A DNA stretch of 64,000 nt, taken from assembly GCA_029555415.1 (NCBI GenBank), contig JAKPSI010000018.1:1-64000 (forward strand), given 5' to 3'. The translations under genes and the position numbers were made by a program. Of the stretch, positions 1-12,651 are shown piece after piece. This DNA is from Bacteroidota bacterium (lineage in GTDB: Bacteria; Bacteroidota; Bacteroidia; Chitinophagales; Chitinophagaceae). Position 1 is the stretch's first letter; each line of letters begins with the position of its first letter. Below the pieces are notes generated by a model. It did not search any database, was not told where the DNA came from, and saw only the letters and a program-made list of their open reading frames with translations.

Positions 1-18
1 TCGTATCTTTTCCGCCTT

Positions 19-615
19 ATGGCAATGAGAAAATCGCTTTGGCTGATACCCATCAGCTTCTTGCTGTATGCCTGTCCTTACGAATCTTCCGTGCCCCTCG
101 AAAAGGGACCCGTGGAACCTATCGACAGCAGCCTGATCGGCTACTGGTACGGTATCGTTAAGGATGGCAGCGATTTTTTCGGCATTGAAGCCCTTGATAT
201 CACAAAGAATTCGGATTCCACTTATGCGATCACCCGTTATGGCAAAGCGGCAAAAGGCGATATCATTCTTCCCGACACTTCCTATTTCACAGGCTACATT
301 TCCCGGATCGGGGAACAAAGGTTCATGAATATCAAAGGAACCGTAGTGATCGTTACCACCCGCGGGAACAACAAACCGCCTGAAGTGACCACCCAGGATG
401 TGTATTATGTATCGGCTTTCGATACCCGGCATGATTCACTGGATGTGCGGACCATCACAGAAAATTTTACGAACACCCGTAAGGGCTTCAAATCGCCTGA
501 GGAACTCAAACAGGTGGTCAGTACCTTGTTACAGCAGCAGAAAAATATATACGACGATCTTTATATCCTTTCCTACCACAAGATCCCCAAACCCCAGCCC
601 CTGAAAGGATTCTGA
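19..615 (+). CDS. Hypothetical lipoprotein
   Basis: A 198-residue protein with a short basic N-terminus, a hydrophobic stretch and a lipobox ending at Cys19 (LLYAC), so it is probably exported and lipid-anchored. An ATG at position 25 (residue 3) would serve equally well. The rest is rich in beta-prone, polar segments and contains no motif I recognise. It stands alone ahead of carB, with a small GC-rich hairpin around 620-638 after its stop. A TATCTTTT sequence at 4-11 resembles a -7 box, but the window edge hides anything further upstream. Function unknown; the lipoprotein call rests only on the N-terminus. Confidence 0.75.
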   Translation: MAMRKSLWLIPISFLLYACPYESSVPLEKGPVEPIDSSLIGYWYGIVKDGSDFFGIEALDITKNSDSTYAITRYGKAAKGDIILPDTSYFTGYISRIGEQRFMNIKGTVVIVTTRGNNKPPEVTTQDVYYVSAFDTRHDSLDVRTITENFTNTRKGFKSPEELKQVVSTLLQQQKNIYDDLYILSYHKIPKPQPLKGF

Positions 616-667
616 AAAACGGGGAAAAAATCCCCGGCTAAGCCCCTCCTGAACGCCGCTATTCCCT

Positions 668-675
668 TACTTTTG
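668..675 (+). promoter_or_regulatory. Putative -7 promoter box of carB
   Basis: TACTTTTG matches the Bacteroidota vegetative -7 consensus TAnnTTTG and lies 48 bp before the preferred carB ATG. No TTTG is found at the expected -33 distance. The box overlaps an in-frame TTG (673-675), which argues against that TTG as the start. Confidence 0.45.
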
Positions 676-723
676 CGCAATTTGTTTTTTCATACCGGCG
701 CTGCCGGAACAAGCACATCCAAA

Positions 724-3549
<2,826 letters not shown>

Positions 3550-3570
3550 TAAACTCATTTAAGATATCAA

Positions 3571-3596
3571 CAGCCGGCCTAGCCGGCTGTTTTTGT
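3571..3596 (+). terminator. Rho-independent terminator of carB
   Basis: An 8-bp GC-rich stem (CAGCCGGC 3571-3578, loop CTA, GCCGGCTG 3582-3589) is followed directly by a T-rich tract at 3590-3596. It sits 22 bp after the carB stop. Confidence 0.85.
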
Positions 3597-3611
3597 ATGT
3601 ACCTTACTGAA

Positions 3612-4082
3612 ATGAAACACGAGATCACTTCCATCATAGAGAACTTTCAGGAGGTCATGCAGGGCAATCCCTGGTTCGGCCGTTCGGTATACGCCGTACT
3701 GGATGACGTCAACCCCGCCAATGCGCATAAAAAGACAAGAGGCGATGCACATACCATGGCGGAACTCCTGTATCATATGCTGACCTGGTCAGCGTTCACA
3801 CTGGCAAGGCTGAATGGCGATAAGGATATGGACCTGGATACATCAGAGGAACTGGACTGGCGTGAGATCGATCCGGGTGAGCATACCTGGGAACAAGGCC
3901 TGGCGGATTATAAAAAAACATACCAGCTCATCATCGCTGCTTTGCAGAAAAAGGATGATAAGTTCCTGGATACGACCGTTGACTTCAGGAGTTATGATTT
4001 TCGCTTCCTGCTGAACGGCCTCGTGCAGCATAATATCTATCACCTCGGACAGATCTCCTATATCAGAACATTACAGGGATAA
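3612..4082 (+). CDS. DinB-family four-helix-bundle protein
   Basis: A 156-residue DinB/DUF664-fold protein, a family of metal-binding four-helix bundles that includes bacillithiol and mycothiol S-transferases. The metal-binding histidines expected for the fold are visible at about His55, His140 and His144, and WFGRS and HNIYHLGQI are characteristic positions. An ATG at 3597 would add five residues but lies against the U-tract of the carB terminator, so the ATG at 3612, giving the usual MKxEI N-terminus, is preferred. It appears monocistronic. Substrate unknown; Bacteroidota members are often linked to low-molecular-weight thiol chemistry, but nothing here shows that. Confidence 0.8.
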   Translation: MKHEITSIIENFQEVMQGNPWFGRSVYAVLDDVNPANAHKKTRGDAHTMAELLYHMLTWSAFTLARLNGDKDMDLDTSEELDWREIDPGEHTWEQGLADYKKTYQLIIAALQKKDDKFLDTTVDFRSYDFRFLLNGLVQHNIYHLGQISYIRTLQG

Positions 4083-4096
4083 AAAAGACCGGACAT

Positions 4097-4130
4097 AAAA
4101 AAAGCCGGACACTTCAATGAAATGTCCGGC
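4097..4130 (-). terminator. Terminator of the YncE/phosphoesterase gene
   Basis: Arms GCCGGACA (4104-4111) and TGTCCGGC (4123-4130) with a TTC/GAA inner helix. On the minus strand the stem is followed by T7 (complement of A 4097-4103), so it terminates the minus-strand gene ending at 4155. The plus strand lacks a U-run. Confidence 0.75.
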
Positions 4131-4154
4131 TCATATATTCAGCGGGTTCATTTT

Positions 4155-6593
4155 TTAATCGTCATCTTCATCCTTTGTATCCTTCTTTTTGAAGAATGCC
4201 GCACGGCGGGGTGCGGGATAAGGCACATCCGATCCTTTGATACCATGCCACAGAACGATATTGAATTCCAGATCAGGGACCGCGTCCTCTTTGGTCAGAT
4301 CGAACAGTTCAGAGCGGCGCTGCCATTCATTCATAGCGGTATTCCTGAGGTCGAGACTGATATTCGCCGGAACAGAAGTGAACGGCGCATGGACCGTTCC
4401 ATCCTTCGTAAAGCTTCTCCACATGGGCTCAGCCGCTGCATCGAATTGACTCATTGGCGGAAGTCCGAGAATGAGTTCGATCGTACGCAGCATGGAAGTG
4501 GTGGAATACATCGTATGATCAACATAACCTGATTTCACCAGGCCTCCTGCCACATAAGCTGTTGTACGGTGCGCATCGATATGGTCCGCGCCGTTCTGCG
4601 CGTCATCTTCAATGATGAACACCACGCTCTCTTTCCAGATCGGGCTCTTGCTCAGGTACTCAACAAAAAGGCCTACGCCCCAGTCGTTATCCGCCACTTC
4701 CGCGAATGGGGTCGGCCTGCCCTTACGCAAACCTTCTGTATGGTCATTGATCATTCGCAGAGAATTGAACTGCGGCACAGCATTTACAGCAATGAGTGAA
4801 TCAAATTCCTTTTTCCATTGATAGAAACGTGTAGTATCCCGAATTTCCTGATCCCAGCTGGTGTAATAAGGACAGAAATGATTTTGGAGTACCGGGATAT
4901 TCGCCTTGTAGTCATCTGCGAACTCACCGTAAGTACGGTAACTGACACCGGCACGTTTGCAAAAATCCCAGATGAATCCGCCTTTGTTATTGGCCACCGC
5001 CCTTGTCCCTTCTGCATTGTAGCTGCCACCACGTCCACCGTAACTGGAAGGCCAGTTCTTTTCCAGAAAGTCGGTGGCATAACCACCCAGGCTCCAGTTA
5101 TGTCCGTCGGCACTCACTTCACCATCGGCATAAAAATTATCCAGCAACACGAATTCACGGGCCAGTTTATGCTGATTAGGTGTGTATTTCTCTCCGAACA
5201 ATACCAGTGAAGGATCCCCATTACCTTCTTTCATATCACCCAGCACCTGATCGTATGTGCGGTTCTCTTTCACGATATAGAACACATGTTTGATCGGGGA
5301 TTGATCACCTATCTTCATCGGAATAGGATTGCCGGGTTCTCCTTTTGATAAGGTCTCACGCTCTTTGGTAAATGGGGTATTGGCATATACCTGCTGAGAA
5401 TAGGCAGCGAGTTGTTTGGCATCAGGCTGATTGATGATGCTCATCGTGCCTTTGAACAGGCCTCCGATATACTGCACTTCGATCGGTTTGGATTTATCTC
5501 CTCCCTGATAGGTAACATCTTCCCTTTTACGAACAGGATTGGGGCCATAGGGGTTGGCCATGGAAGAAAATCCTTTCCCGTTCGCGACGAAGATCCTGTT
5601 CCCAACGACCTTCACATTCGTGGGGTACCAGCCAACGGGTATGAAACCCTTGCTGGTGCTGCTTCCGGGCTTACTTACATCAAACACCGCCAGGCAGTTA
5701 TTGTCCGCATTGGCGATATACAGTGTTTTACCATCTCCACTCAGGGCCAGTCCGTTTGAAGTGGACCCCTGAGGAGCATCCGGATATAAAGCGGCGTTCA
5801 GTACTTCGATCACTTTAGCTTCTTTCACATCGATCACAGAAACGGAATTATCATTGGCATTGGCCACATACAGGATCGTTCCTTTTTTATTCAGACAAAG
5901 TTCGTTGGGGTTATCACCCACTTTCACTTCAGCAGCGAAGATCATGTTCTGTGTATTGAAAACGCGTACACGATCGCAACCCCAGCAACTGATATACAGG
6001 TTTTTTTTGTCGGGGGATAAAAGACAGGAATAGCCTTCTCCGCCAAGCGGATATTTTCCGCTTACTTTTTTTGCCTGAAGGTCGATCACATATAAAGAGT
6101 TATCCTCCTTCGTTACCACATACATCAGTTTACGTGCTTCATCCAGTTCAATACCTGCGGGTGAAATTTTTTCAGGCCATTTTTTTCCGAGTATGATACT
6201 GTCTTTCAGGATCAGTTTGCCGCTCTGCACAGCATATTGAAGGATCCAGTTATCGTGCCCGCCGGATGCATAGAGTGTTTTTGCATCGCCGGTGAATTTC
6301 AATCCGTACCAGGATTTGGGGATCTTCACTTCATCCAGCACCTTTTCCTTCACCACATCGATCAGCTGCAGCGTCTGCACACTCTGACCATTGTTCGTAA
6401 CAGCCATCAGTTTTTGTGATGCAGATACCGCGATATTCAGCGGCAGGTCGCCTAAAGGCAGGGAACGCCCGGCTGGTGTAAGTTTCCAGCCATTGGGCAG
6501 CTGGGTGTTCTCATTGTTTTTACCGGGAACGACCTGTGCGGACAGCGTCAGCATGCAAAGCAGGCCGGCATGAATGGCGAGCAGTTTTTTCAT
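4155..6593 (-). CDS. YncE-type beta-propeller fused to phosphoesterase
   Basis: A secreted 812-residue bifunctional protein. A signal peptide (about 1-20, ending LSAQ) is followed by YVTN/YncE-like propeller blades to about residue 380 (repeated LYVANANDNSVSVID-type strands), then a phosphoesterase domain of the acid phosphatase/phospholipase C superfamily (PF04185-like). Its opening motif KENRTYDQVLGD lies near residues 440-453, followed by DNFYADGEVSADGHNW and EDDAQNGADHID, which supply metal and catalytic positions. The upstream in-frame ATG (6614) lacks a good signal-peptide start, so the second ATG is chosen. It stands alone with its own terminator. Bacteroidota proteins of this layout are annotated as bifunctional YncE/alkaline phosphatase-like proteins; the substrate is not known. 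Confidence 0.88.
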   Translation of the reverse strand: MKKLLAIHAGLLCMLTLSAQVVPGKNNENTQLPNGWKLTPAGRSLPLGDLPLNIAVSASQKLMAVTNNGQSVQTLQLIDVVKEKVLDEVKIPKSWYGLKFTGDAKTLYASGGHDNWILQYAVQSGKLILKDSIILGKKWPEKISPAGIELDEARKLMYVVTKEDNSLYVIDLQAKKVSGKYPLGGEGYSCLLSPDKKNLYISCWGCDRVRVFNTQNMIFAAEVKVGDNPNELCLNKKGTILYVANANDNSVSVIDVKEAKVIEVLNAALYPDAPQGSTSNGLALSGDGKTLYIANADNNCLAVFDVSKPGSSTSKGFIPVGWYPTNVKVVGNRIFVANGKGFSSMANPYGPNPVRKREDVTYQGGDKSKPIEVQYIGGLFKGTMSIINQPDAKQLAAYSQQVYANTPFTKERETLSKGEPGNPIPMKIGDQSPIKHVFYIVKENRTYDQVLGDMKEGNGDPSLVLFGEKYTPNQHKLAREFVLLDNFYADGEVSADGHNWSLGGYATDFLEKNWPSSYGGRGGSYNAEGTRAVANNKGGFIWDFCKRAGVSYRTYGEFADDYKANIPVLQNHFCPYYTSWDQEIRDTTRFYQWKKEFDSLIAVNAVPQFNSLRMINDHTEGLRKGRPTPFAEVADNDWGVGLFVEYLSKSPIWKESVVFIIEDDAQNGADHIDAHRTTAYVAGGLVKSGYVDHTMYSTTSMLRTIELILGLPPMSQFDAAAEPMWRSFTKDGTVHAPFTSVPANISLDLRNTAMNEWQRRSELFDLTKEDAVPDLEFNIVLWHGIKGSDVPYPAPRRAAFFKKKDTKDEDDD

Positions 6594-6706
6594 AATGATT
6601 AAAGTTACGGCCATTCTGTTTATCCAACCTTCCGGTCGGGTTAAAAAACCATGACCATTCCGTATTAAAACAGTTGCAGCCTTTTACCCCTGCATTAGTT
6701 TACATC

Positions 6707-8740
6707 ATGGCTGCAGCACAACTGCCCGCCTGGAAAAAGGCACCGGCACTGAGGTTATTCATACCGCTGATGGCAGGGATCATTTGCCAGAAAGAAACCG
6801 GATCAGCACCCTTTTACTGGCTGATCCTGCTGAGCCTGACCTTACTGATCAGTACCCTGTTTTACTTTTTTTCAACGTACAGCCGGTTCCGGTCGGGATG
6901 GTTCATAGGGGCTTGTATTCATTTGATGCTGATAGCGACAGGCGGGTTGCTGCTCACCCAGCATGACCTGCAATACCGAAAGCACGACTGGAATAAGATA
7001 TACAACGAGGGTGATGGGCTGATCGTAACACTGGATGAGGCACCCCGCGAAAGAACGAATTCCTATGCAGCCACCGCATCCGTACAATATGTGATACAAG
7101 CTGAACTGAAAAAAGCAGTGGATGGGAGCCTGCTGCTTTATTTCCAAAAAGATTCAGCCGGAAGTGTTGCCGCACCCGGCCCCGTAAGGCCGGGTGGCGG
7201 CTCCTTCCTGCTTATTTCAAAAAAGGTTCAACTTATCCGGTCGTCCGGAAACCCGGGCGGATTCGATTTCGGGCAATACATGTACCGAAAGGGTTTTGTG
7301 CGACAGGTTTTCTTACAACCAACTGATTACATCGTCCTCCCAGCAGTGCAAAAGCAATTGATAACTGAATGGACCGGTCAGTTAAGAGAAAGCATCCTTC
7401 GCATTTTCAGAAGTACCATAAAAGTGGAAAAGGATCGCGGACTTGCAGAAGCTTTACTGATCGGATACAAAGATGAGCTGGACAAAGAACTGGTGCGCTC
7501 TTACAGCAATACCGGCGTTGTACATATCATCGCCATTTCCGGATTGCATCTCGGACTGATCTATGGATTGCTGGTCCTGTTGTGCAGGCCATTGCAAAAG
7601 ATCAGATGGTTACGGGCCTTGCTGATCATTGCGGCTTTATGGGCATTCAGCATCCTCGCGGGCGCCCAACCTTCCGTGCTCCGGTCCGCACTGATGTTCA
7701 GCTGTATCGTGATCGGTGAATATCTCGACCGGAGAGGGACCGCGATCAACAGTCTTGTTTTTTCAGCCTTCCTCTTATTATGCATCAACCCCTGGTGGTT
7801 ATGGGACGCGGGTTTTCAGCTTTCTTACGCGGCGGTGCTCAGCATCATGTTGTATCAGCGGCCCATTTACAATCTGCTTTATATCCGCAACAAACTGAGT
7901 GATTTCATCTGGCAGCTGAACTCCGTCACTCTTGCCGCACAATTACTGACCGTTCCGGTAACACTTTACTGGTTCCATCAGTTCCCGGTTTATTTCATGC
8001 TCACCAATCTGATCGCTGTGCCCTTATCAAGCCTTATTGTACTCACGGAAATCGTACTGATGGTTGTTTCCGGCATTCCGCTGCTGGCTGTCTGGACCGG
8101 TCAATTGATCGCTGGTATGATCCGGTTGATGAATACATGGATCATCAATATTGAGCGGATGCCCTTTTCATCCTGGACAGGATTACAGATCAGCTTTGCA
8201 CAGTCCATTTTACTTTTTCTGACGATCATATTCCTTGCCGGCTGGTTGATGGAACGGCAGACGCGTCAGTTACAGGCCGCCCTGGTGGCGACCCTTCTGT
8301 TCTGTTCGATGCGGAGCTTCAGTTTCTTTCATGCACAGCAACAGCGAATGATCGTCGTCTATAATACGCCGGGGAAGCAAACGGCAGAAGTTATTCAGGG
8401 AAGGATGGCCCGTTATTATGGTGATGATCTTTCTGCGGACAGCTCCGGATCATGGAACAATGTATTGGTACCGGCCCATACGATGTTCCGGGTCCGGCAG
8501 TTTCTCACCCGTGAAACCGGAGGTAACAGCTTCGGTATAACCTGGAACGGAACCAGCAAGATCCTGATCCTGTCGCGCAAGAACGTTTTTCTCCCGGAAG
8601 TACCCGGAGTCATTCTCGTGGTGGCGGACGGAACCCTCTCAGGCAAAGGATTACAGCGGATCCAGGCACAATGTGAAGAAAAAGGTATTCGCTTCTACAG
8701 CGTGCGCGAACAAGGCGCTTTTGTGATGACCCTCCCATAA
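6707..8740 (+). CDS. comEC: ComEC/Rec2-family DNA-uptake channel
   Basis: Inner-membrane protein of the ComEC family, which carries single-stranded DNA across the cytoplasmic membrane during natural transformation. Three N-terminal membrane segments (about 15-90) lead into an extracytoplasmic DUF4131 segment (about 90-215) and then the Competence domain (about 235-500), with the signature ISGLHLGLIYGLL near residue 277. The tail of about 130 residues after the last membrane segments is soluble and lacks the HxHxDH metallo-beta-lactamase motif seen in long ComEC proteins. ATG 6707 is preferred over an in-frame TTG at 6674. It is followed by purH, whose promoter lies in the last codons of this gene. 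A comF gene occurs at 32.0 kb. Confidence 0.88.
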   Translation: MAAAQLPAWKKAPALRLFIPLMAGIICQKETGSAPFYWLILLSLTLLISTLFYFFSTYSRFRSGWFIGACIHLMLIATGGLLLTQHDLQYRKHDWNKIYNEGDGLIVTLDEAPRERTNSYAATASVQYVIQAELKKAVDGSLLLYFQKDSAGSVAAPGPVRPGGGSFLLISKKVQLIRSSGNPGGFDFGQYMYRKGFVRQVFLQPTDYIVLPAVQKQLITEWTGQLRESILRIFRSTIKVEKDRGLAEALLIGYKDELDKELVRSYSNTGVVHIIAISGLHLGLIYGLLVLLCRPLQKIRWLRALLIIAALWAFSILAGAQPSVLRSALMFSCIVIGEYLDRRGTAINSLVFSAFLLLCINPWWLWDAGFQLSYAAVLSIMLYQRPIYNLLYIRNKLSDFIWQLNSVTLAAQLLTVPVTLYWFHQFPVYFMLTNLIAVPLSSLIVLTEIVLMVVSGIPLLAVWTGQLIAGMIRLMNTWIINIERMPFSSWTGLQISFAQSILLFLTIIFLAGWLMERQTRQLQAALVATLLFCSMRSFSFFHAQQQRMIVVYNTPGKQTAEVIQGRMARYYGDDLSADSSGSWNNVLVPAHTMFRVRQFLTRETGGNSFGITWNGTSKILILSRKNVFLPEVPGVILVVADGTLSGKGLQRIQAQCEEKGIRFYSVREQGAFVMTLP

Positions 8741-8750
8741 CTTACCTTTG
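8720..8750 (+). promoter_or_regulatory. Promoter of purH (TTTG-N19-TAnnTTTG)
   Basis: TTTG (8720-8723), exactly 19 bp of spacer, then TACCTTTG (8743-8750): a full match to the Bacteroidota sigma-ABfr consensus. The -33 element lies in the 3' end of comEC. This is the best promoter in the window and supports the downstream ATG of purH as the start. Confidence 0.7.
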
Positions 8751-8821
8751 CCGCTCTTTCCGCCCTCTCCTGGCATGGCGGATGAATGGAACGAATTGCC
8801 TGCCTCCCAATCAAACCTTTT

Positions 8822-10333
8822 ATGAACAAGAAGATACAGTCAGCACTCATTTCCGTTTTTTACAAAGATGGCCTCGAAAAGATCGTTGCGGAATTGCACC
8901 GCCTCGGCATCACGATCTATTCCACCGGCGGCACACAGCAGTTCATTGAAAAACTCGGCATCCCCGTTGTGCCGGTTGAACAACTGACCACCTACCCTTC
9001 CATCCTGGGCGGTCGTGTCAAAACATTACACCCTTCTGTTTTCGGAGGAATACTCGGCCGCAGGGCTGTTGCTACCGATCTGGAGGAAATGAAACAATAC
9101 GGTATCCCAGAGATCGATCTTGTGATCGTGGACTTGTATCCGTTTGAAGAAACCGTTGCAAATACGACCGATGAAAAATCGATCATTGAAAAGATAGATA
9201 TCGGCGGACCTTCCATGATCCGTGCGGCAGCGAAGAATTTTTCGGACCTCGTGGTCATCGCTGCTAAAAAAGATTACGCGGAACTGGAACAGTTACTACG
9301 CGATCAGAACGGAGACACCACACTGGAACAACGCCGCAGTTTTGCCGCACGCGCATTTGAAACGGTAGCGCATTATGATGTGGCGATCGCGAAATATTTC
9401 AACCCGCAGCCGGACCTTTATTTCCTGGAATCCGTTCCGGGTCCGCATTCCATGCGTTATGGCGAGAACCCGCATCAGTCGGGCGTTTTCTTCGGCAACA
9501 GCACGGAATTATTCGACCAGCTGAACGGCAAGGACCTTTCTTATAATAACCTGGTGGATGTGGATGCAGCCATGCAGCTCATCCGCGAATTCACGGATAC
9601 TACTTTCGCCATCATCAAGCATACCAATGTTTGTGGTGTGGCACAGCGTGCGACCGTGAAGGAAAGCTGGGATGCTGCACTGGCCGGCGATCCCGAAAGC
9701 GCTTTCGGTGGTGTACTGGTTTGCAATGGCACACTGGATAAAGCGACAGCAGAAGCGATCAATGAGATCTTCTTCGAAGTGCTCATCGCGCCTGCATTCG
9801 ATGAAGACGCGCTGACCGTTCTTCGTTCAAAAAAGAACCGCATCCTGCTTCAATTGAAAAAACAACCTTCTTCAAAGGTCCAATACAGATCCGTACTGAA
9901 CGGAGTACTCATGCAGGGCATTGACGAAGGCAATTACAACGAATGGAAAGAAGCCGGTGGCCGCGAAACGACCGCTGCAGAAAAAGCGGATCTCACATTC
10001 GCCAACCTCGTCTGCAAGCATCTCAAATCGAATGCCATCGCACTCGTGAAGGATAAACAGCTGGTAGGTAAAGGTTGCGGTCAGACCAGCCGCATCGATT
10101 CACTCCGTCAGGCCGTAGAAAAAGCAAAGCAGTTCAAATTCGATCTGAACGGTGCGGTGATGGCCAGTGACGCATTCTTCCCCTTCAATGATTGTGTGCA
10201 ACTGGGACATGAAGCCGGTATCCAGGCCTTCATACAGCCCGGTGGCTCGATCCGTGACAACGACTCGATCGCGTATTGTGCAAGCCATAACCTGGCCATG
10301 GTGATCACAGGGAGAAGACATTTCAAACATTAA
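8822..10333 (+). CDS. purH: Bifunctional AICAR transformylase/IMP cyclohydrolase
   Basis: Catalyses the last two steps of de novo purine synthesis: formyl transfer to AICAR, then ring closure to IMP. The N-terminal MGS-like cyclohydrolase domain (about 1-140) shows STGGTQQFIE near 33 and KTLHPSVFGGILGRR. The transformylase domain carries RYGENPHQ and the catalytic Lys-His pair in KHTNVCGVA near 265-273, and ends with MASDAFFPFND and the terminal GRRHFKH. The length of 503 residues is close to the family norm. ATG 8822 starts the conserved MNKKIQSALISV; an upstream in-frame ATG (8786) would add an unconserved leader. The stop codon overlaps the start of the exporter gene that follows (TAATG). 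Confidence 0.97.
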   Translation: MNKKIQSALISVFYKDGLEKIVAELHRLGITIYSTGGTQQFIEKLGIPVVPVEQLTTYPSILGGRVKTLHPSVFGGILGRRAVATDLEEMKQYGIPEIDLVIVDLYPFEETVANTTDEKSIIEKIDIGGPSMIRAAAKNFSDLVVIAAKKDYAELEQLLRDQNGDTTLEQRRSFAARAFETVAHYDVAIAKYFNPQPDLYFLESVPGPHSMRYGENPHQSGVFFGNSTELFDQLNGKDLSYNNLVDVDAAMQLIREFTDTTFAIIKHTNVCGVAQRATVKESWDAALAGDPESAFGGVLVCNGTLDKATAEAINEIFFEVLIAPAFDEDALTVLRSKKNRILLQLKKQPSSKVQYRSVLNGVLMQGIDEGNYNEWKEAGGRETTAAEKADLTFANLVCKHLKSNAIALVKDKQLVGKGCGQTSRIDSLRQAVEKAKQFKFDLNGAVMASDAFFPFNDCVQLGHEAGIQAFIQPGGSIRDNDSIAYCASHNLAMVITGRRHFKH

Positions 10334-11340
10334 TGCCGCGATTCGACATATATAAGACCTTATCCCAGACCGGCGAAACGCTCAAACAGTTGTCCGCATT
10401 CAATCCCCTGACCATTCACAGGAAAGGGGCCCGGACAAAAGCTGTTTTCGCGCTTGCATTGGTTTGTTTTCTGTGGGGCACCACCTGGCTCGCTTCACAT
10501 GAAGGCGTGCAGCATATGCCCGCGCTGCAAATGGCAGGCATCCGGCAAACTATCGCGGGAATACTCTATGTAGGTTTCTTCCTGATCAAAGGTTACAAAC
10601 TTCCGAAAGGCAGGGAATGGTACCCGATCCTGATCCTGAGTTTCCTGAATTTCCTGTTGAGCAATGGCCTCAGTACCTGGGGTGTGAAATTCATTTCATC
10701 CGGACTCGGCGCCATCATCGGCGCGATCTTCCCGTTGTGGCTGGTCGTGATCGGGCTATTCACTTCCAAAGAAAAGGTACCGGGCAAAGCATTGATCGGT
10801 CTGTTACTTGGGTTTGGCGGTGTATGTGTGATCTTCTATGAACACATGAAGGATTTCCTGAACCCGGATTTCATTTTTGGTATCGTGCTTTCCGTCATCG
10901 CCACCTGGACCTGGGCTTTCGGTACCCTTTATACCAAACAACAGGCCGCGCATTTCAATCCTTATTTCAGTCTGGGTTTGCAGATGCTGATCTCCGGCAT
11001 CACCCTGATCGGTCTTACCGAGGCTACGGGTAATACGATCCCGTTGTCAGCTATCCCATGGGAGTCATGGAGTGCGATCGGGTACTTGGTTTTCTTCGGT
11101 TCCGTCATCGCATTCGTTTCCTATATCTACGCGTTGCAGAATCTGCCGATGGAGCAGGTTTCCTTGTACGCTTACTTCAATCCGATCGTGGCTGTGGTTT
11201 CGGGGTGGGTGGTGTTCAATGAAAGACTGACCTTCTTCATTACACTGGGCATCAGTATCACTTTACTGGGGGTGCGCCTGGTCAATCAGGCTTTTAAAGT
11301 ATTACCAGCACCGGAACAGCCGGAAACAGAAGGGATGTGA
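10333..11340 (+). CDS. EamA/DMT-family membrane transporter
   Basis: A 335-residue inner-membrane protein with about ten hydrophobic segments arranged as two EamA repeats, typical of the drug/metabolite transporter superfamily. The first helix starts near residue 37 (ALALVCFLWGTTW), after a longer than usual soluble N-terminus, so an internal start is possible although none is compelling. The start overlaps the purH stop by one base, implying co-transcription from the purH promoter. The substrate cannot be deduced; a link to purine metabolism is only suggested by position. The stop abuts the stop of the convergent deacetylase gene with no spacer. Confidence 0.85.
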   Translation: MPRFDIYKTLSQTGETLKQLSAFNPLTIHRKGARTKAVFALALVCFLWGTTWLASHEGVQHMPALQMAGIRQTIAGILYVGFFLIKGYKLPKGREWYPILILSFLNFLLSNGLSTWGVKFISSGLGAIIGAIFPLWLVVIGLFTSKEKVPGKALIGLLLGFGGVCVIFYEHMKDFLNPDFIFGIVLSVIATWTWAFGTLYTKQQAAHFNPYFSLGLQMLISGITLIGLTEATGNTIPLSAIPWESWSAIGYLVFFGSVIAFVSYIYALQNLPMEQVSLYAYFNPIVAVVSGWVVFNERLTFFITLGISITLLGVRLVNQAFKVLPAPEQPETEGM

Positions 11341-12639
11341 TCAGTCGCGCCCGCGGATGAAAGCTTCATACACCTCCCGCCAGCCCGCATAAACATGAAA
11401 AGTACCCAGGAAGGTATTGTGCCAGATGCAGCTGAATTCACCGTTCACTTTTTTTACGCTGGCTTCATAATGGCGCATTTCATGCAACGCATCCACCGCG
11501 GTGATCTTCTGCTCAAAAAAAGCATTCGCTTCCATGAAACAATAAGGTCTCAGTAACAGGGAAGTTGTTTCATCGCGGGAAAGATCGTACCAGAAAAATG
11601 GCGTTGTCACCGATGCGCGGAAACCATTTACGGCACCGTATCCCATCGAATGATCTTCCTGTATCCCGGCTTCAATGAGATGACGGAATGTGTCCGGCAA
11701 ATTGAAACGGATGAAATGCTGCCGTGACAATACAGGTTTTGTTCCAGTGATCTTTTCTAACGTTTGCATTTCAGCTGCGAACAATGCAGGATCATCACCG
11801 GTTTGCCAGGAAGGATGGATACCGGTTTCATAGCGGGCCGCATGTTTTCTGATGATCTCCTGCAATGCAGGCTGATCCGGCAGGATGTTGCGGTCATATT
11901 TACTGGTCTTTGATGGTAACAGGAAAAAATAACGGGGATGAAGATCATATTTGCTGTGCAGTTCATCCATCCATGCATAACTGTCGAACGGATCATCCAT
12001 CTTCCCTTCCAGCACCGCGCTGCGGTCGAGTCTGTCCCTGAGATCCCCGCGCAGCCAGGCTTTCAGCCTTGCTCCATTGGTGCGGATCCAGCCCTTGTGC
12101 TTATAGGCAAAGGCTTCATCAATATCGTAAGTGGGTAAAAAAGAATAGTGCAGCGGACAAGGCTGAAAAGCCGGGAATTTTTGCAGCACTAATGTACGCA
12201 GGTCAAGTATCCAGTGATTCACCAATGGTATATCCAGGAAATTTTCCCGGAATGCCAGCGACTGCTCATGCGCAAAGCGGCCATACATGTCCTTGCTGTG
12301 CGGCAGATATTCTTCATAGCGGCTCAGCAAATAAAATGAAGCAGCGAAAATATCGAAAGGGATATGGCCGTTCGTCCGGAAAAATGCCGGCCGGCTATTC
12401 CATGTAAAACATGACGTATCCTGAACACGGACCGAATCTTCAAATAATAAGGAATGGGGAATGATCTGCAATTCGTCATCACTGATCTTTTCTTCGCTGT
12501 AGTTGATGCGGGGTGTTGCCGCATTCCTGAAAGCATCTTTATCATGCACCAGCACCAACGGCTCACCGGTGATCAGCCTGCCGGCGAATGCGGCTATGTA
12601 TTCCAGCCGCGGACTGCTACGATGCGTATAAAGGATCAA
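11341..12639 (-). CDS. DUF7033 polysaccharide deacetylase-family protein
   Basis: A 432-residue protein whose first 140 residues resemble the DUF7033 module (FDIFAASFYLLSRYEEY). The second part is a polysaccharide deacetylase-like NodB fold, with TYDIDEAFAY near residue 169 holding the Asp pair position and GIHPSWQ supplying the histidine motif. No signal peptide is evident, so it may act in the cytoplasm on a sugar precursor. It is the last gene of a unit with lutB (12-bp gap) and the DUF3109 gene. Proteins of this type occur near surface-polysaccharide genes in Bacteroidota, but none are adjacent here. Exact substrate unknown. Confidence 0.78.
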   Translation of the reverse strand: MILYTHRSSPRLEYIAAFAGRLITGEPLVLVHDKDAFRNAATPRINYSEEKISDDELQIIPHSLLFEDSVRVQDTSCFTWNSRPAFFRTNGHIPFDIFAASFYLLSRYEEYLPHSKDMYGRFAHEQSLAFRENFLDIPLVNHWILDLRTLVLQKFPAFQPCPLHYSFLPTYDIDEAFAYKHKGWIRTNGARLKAWLRGDLRDRLDRSAVLEGKMDDPFDSYAWMDELHSKYDLHPRYFFLLPSKTSKYDRNILPDQPALQEIIRKHAARYETGIHPSWQTGDDPALFAAEMQTLEKITGTKPVLSRQHFIRFNLPDTFRHLIEAGIQEDHSMGYGAVNGFRASVTTPFFWYDLSRDETTSLLLRPYCFMEANAFFEQKITAVDALHEMRHYEASVKKVNGEFSCIWHNTFLGTFHVYAGWREVYEAFIRGRD

Positions 12640-12651
12640 TGCTGATCTGTT

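Noticed and set aside
673-723. TTG start for carB
   Set aside because: It lies in the probable promoter -7 box and the added residues are not typical of CarB.
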